Below are positions 4,663-5,339 of a stretch of DNA of 5,339 nucleotides, in pieces (the stretch's first letter is position 1; each line of letters starts with the position of its first letter). The notes beneath the pieces were generated by a model that was not told the DNA's origin, ran no database searches, and saw only the letters and a list, made by a program, of their open reading frames with translations. Source of the stretch: Candidatus Aerophobota bacterium (GTDB lineage Bacteria > Aerophobota > Aerophobia > Aerophobales > B3-G15). The position numbers were made by a program, and so were the translations under genes. The DNA is taken from the NCBI GenBank assembly GCA_003648845.1, contig QMQA01000111.1:1-5339 (forward strand), read 5' to 3'.

Positions 4663-5339
4663 GTTGATAGCCTACCTATGAGGGATTGAAACCCCAAAGT
4701 CTCCAACTTACCTTTAGACAGATATCCAAGTTGATAGCCTACCTATGAGGGATTGAAACGAGCATCAGTTATAAATTCTACCATGCCCTCTGCTGTTGAT
4801 AGCCTACCTATGAGGGATTGAAACTATCTCCGAGTTTCTCTTGAAAATCGCCCCAGGCATGTTGATAGCCTACCTATGAGGGATTGAAACGGATTTCCGA
4901 GATGCTCCTTTCTGAGGAGCATCTCAGGTTGATAGCCTACCTATGAGGGATTGAAACGCTATGTTCCTTTCCATCTGCTTCCATGCTTTGTTCGTTGATA
5001 GCCTACCTATGAGGGATTGAAACTACTGACTTTTTGCACGTTTACCTTTATCTTCGGGGTTGATAGCCTACCTATGAGGGATTGAAACTCCTGGTGATTG
5101 CAATACACACACCGGGAAGTTCCGGTTGATAGCCTACCTATGAGGGATTGAAACTGATAAAAAAGGAGGTAAAGGATGAGAAAAACTGTAGGTTGATAGC
5201 CTACCTATGAGGGATTGAAACAGGGAAGGAGATATAATTGACGAAGGAGATGGGTATGTTGATAGCCTACCTATGAGGGATTGAAACAAAAATAAAGGGG
5301 GGTAAAAATGAAAGCATATGTCAGTTGATAGCCTACCTA
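4663..5339 (+). CRISPR. CRISPR array, 10 full repeats and a partial eleventh
   Basis: The 30-nt repeat starts GTTGATAGCC and ends GGATTGAAAC. Complete copies start at 4663, 4730, 4795, 4861, 4928, 4994, 5059, 5125, 5192 and 5258. An eleventh starts at 5324 and is cut by the window edge after 16 nt. All complete copies are identical by eye, so no degenerate trailer end is in view and the array continues to the right. The ten spacers are 37, 35, 36, 37, 36, 35, 36, 37, 36 and 36 nt. The repeat has only a weak 4-bp inverted repeat (ATAG/CTAT), as is common for I-B-type repeats that need Cas6. The ATTGAAAC end fits type I-B or III. No effector genes are in the window, so the subtype rests on Cas1 style and the repeat. 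Spacer sources are unknown. Confidence 0.99.
4899..4925. repeat. Perfect 11-bp inverted repeat inside spacer 4
   Basis: GAGATGCTCCT at 4899-4909 and its exact complement AGGAGCATCTC at 4915-4925 flank a 5-nt loop, TTCTG. The palindrome fills 27 of the 37 nt of this spacer, so the crRNA guide could fold on itself. No T-run follows within the spacer. It was presumably captured from a hairpin or terminator region of a foreign element. Confidence 0.93.

Noticed and set aside
5155..5323. Spacers 8-10 as real gene starts in this genome
   Set aside because: Each is bounded by identical repeats at regular spacing, and none opens a long reading frame. They are spacers that resemble gene starts elsewhere.

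Overview
The window is the adaptation end of a CRISPR-Cas locus, all on the + strand, with a toxin-antitoxin pair and an unfamiliar large gene built into it. The DNA is AT-rich with purine-rich coding strands, strong GGAGG-type ribosome binding sites and some TTG starts. The Cas1 and the repeat (30 nt, ending ATTGAAAC) are of the type I-B style common in low-GC anaerobic Firmicutes and some thermophilic bacteria. I cannot name the organism. No interference genes (cas3, cas5, cas7, cas8 or a type III set) are present.

Layout. Positions 6-164 hold a diverged, truncated second copy of the 5' end of the 642-residue gene found intact at 1262. Positions 165-480 have no convincing gene, but part of this stretch (about 237-369) matches the CRISPR leader in co-linear short blocks and may be a decayed leader. 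A hicB-hicA pair follows (492-915). The 3' end of hicA overlaps an N-terminally truncated cas4 (902-1240). Then come an uncharacterised 642-aa gene (1262-3190), cas1 (3191-4186), cas2 (4203-4466), a leader with a near-consensus promoter (4467-4662), and a CRISPR array of ten complete identical repeats plus an eleventh cut by the window edge (4663-5339).

How it fits together. Cas1 and Cas2 form the spacer integrase and the leader promoter drives the array. Cas4 normally trims prespacers, but this copy lacks its N-terminal part and has Arg where the catalytic Lys should be, so it is probably inactive. An intact cas4 may lie just left of the window, because the truncated gene copy at position 6 starts in the same sequence context that follows cas4 at 1240. 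The 642-aa gene is the main unknown. It sits in the usual cas4-cas1 interval, its stop codon abuts the cas1 start, and its 5' end occurs twice, so it looks like a regular member of this adaptation module. A simple history that fits is a tandem duplication of the module [cas4, orf642, cas1, cas2, leader], a large deletion in the left copy, and acquisition of hicBA at the junction. This is inference.

The array has its own pattern. Spacers 1-7 are mostly pyrimidine-rich on the + strand. Spacers 8-10 are strongly purine-rich, and each contains what looks like a ribosome binding site followed by a start codon.
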